A stretch of DNA of 64,000 bases, taken from contig LNGK01000008.1 in assembly GCA_001510575.1 (NCBI GenBank), forward strand, positions 2,396,077 to 2,460,076, given 5' to 3'. Under the pieces are notes generated by a model that was given only the letters and a program-made list of their open reading frames with translations, did no database searches and was not told the origin of the DNA. Position 1 is the first letter of the stretch. Each line of letters opens with the position of its first letter. The stretch is from Knoxdaviesia capensis. Lineage: Eukaryota > Ascomycota > Sordariomycetes > Microascales > Gondwanamycetaceae. A program made the position numbers and the translations under genes. This document shows, one piece after another, positions 63,613-64,000 of this stretch.

Positions 63613-63623
63613 GGTTCGAGTCC
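63613..63623 (+). other. Second tRNA B-box-like motif
   Basis: The same 11 bases, here inside a perfect 6-base stem (AATAGG and CCTATT) that forms a T-arm-like hairpin. The upstream sequence does not fold into a complete tRNA by eye. Confidence 0.4.
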
Positions 63624-64000
63624 TATTACTAAACATTTAATAGCTAATCTAACTATTTCTATTTATTTCTACGATTTTTCTACGATTTTTCCTTTATTTT
63701 TACGACCTTTCTATTTATTCTACGACTTTACCTATTTATTCCTACGACTTTTTCTAGTTATTTCTAAGACTCCTACTATTCTAATAACTAACGTCTTAAT
63801 ATTTCTACTATTTTCGATTATTTTCTACTACCTCCGTTTACGGACTTCCTTTTTACTTATTCTCCTATTCTATTTAATTCTAATTACTAATCCGCCTCTT
63901 ATTCTAAAACTAACCCGCTTTTATACCCCCTTTATACCCTATTTATATACTAATAGTCTTATTTCTTATTTTACTAACCCTATTTCTTTTCTAATAGTTA

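Larger units (their letters stand above)
62886..64000. other. Further AT-rich RIP-affected DNA after the retrotransposon break
   Basis: 62886-62995 keeps several CA/TG dinucleotides (GTGCAT, GTGG, GCATT, GTACAT), unlike the flanks, so it is probably single-copy or a later insertion. From about 63000 to the window end CpA/TpG depletion resumes, in a repeat I cannot classify. Two GGTTCGAGTCC motifs (63272-63282 and 63613-63623) match the tRNA B box. Confidence 0.6.

Noticed and set aside
1..64000. CRISPR arrays, bacterial operons, rRNA genes
   Set aside because: Nothing of the kind is visible. The direct repeats are simple microsatellites or coding tandem repeats.

Overview
The window is nuclear DNA of a filamentous ascomycete. 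Short GT-AG introns of about 50-150 bases with CTAAC-type branch sites, Zn(II)2Cys6 regulators, a microsomal P450, a LaeA-like methyltransferase and a RIP-mutated Ty1/copia element all point there. The xylanase regulator starts [13 protein letters not shown] and ends [11 protein letters not shown], which suggests Eurotiomycetes or a related Pezizomycotina class. I cannot name the species.

Layout: (1) 1-639, the 3' end of an unidentified gene with a disordered C-terminus. (2) 1879-3719 (-), a four-exon cytochrome P450. (3) 3720-9823, a long interval without a recognisable gene. (4) 9824-11741 (+), a ten-exon LaeA/UMTA-type SAM methyltransferase. (5) 12757-21480 (+), a giant secreted protein of 2848 codons: signal peptide, mucin-like Ser/Thr stalk with near-identical tandem repeats, an unassigned Cys-containing domain, a Kex2-bounded subtilisin (S8) domain, two WSC domains and a Cys-rich tail. 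One in-frame TAG interrupts the protease domain. (6) 21481-46193, about 24.7 kb with no convincing coding gene, rich in microsatellites and short telomere-like motifs; its last 3.8 kb look like the promoter and pyrimidine-rich leader of the next gene. (7) 46194-49165 (+), the xylanolytic activator XlnR/Xyr1. (8) 51042-54063 (-), a second Zn2Cys6 regulator placed tail-to-tail with xlnR. (9) About 56.9-57.2 kb, a possible small spliced minus-strand transcript. (10) From about 58.14 kb to the end, an AT-rich block almost devoid of CpA/TpG, holding a dead gag-pol of a Ty1/copia retrotransposon cut off in RNase H, followed by more RIP-degraded repeat DNA.

The genes do not form an obvious pathway. 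The P450 and methyltransferase have no backbone synthase beside them, so I do not call a biosynthetic cluster. XlnR is the best-defined functional element: it controls xylanase, cellulase and D-xylose genes in related fungi. The most unusual object is the mucin-subtilase-WSC protein with its internal stop. Exon joins were made by hand from splice consensus, frame and family conservation; no alignment or search was run.
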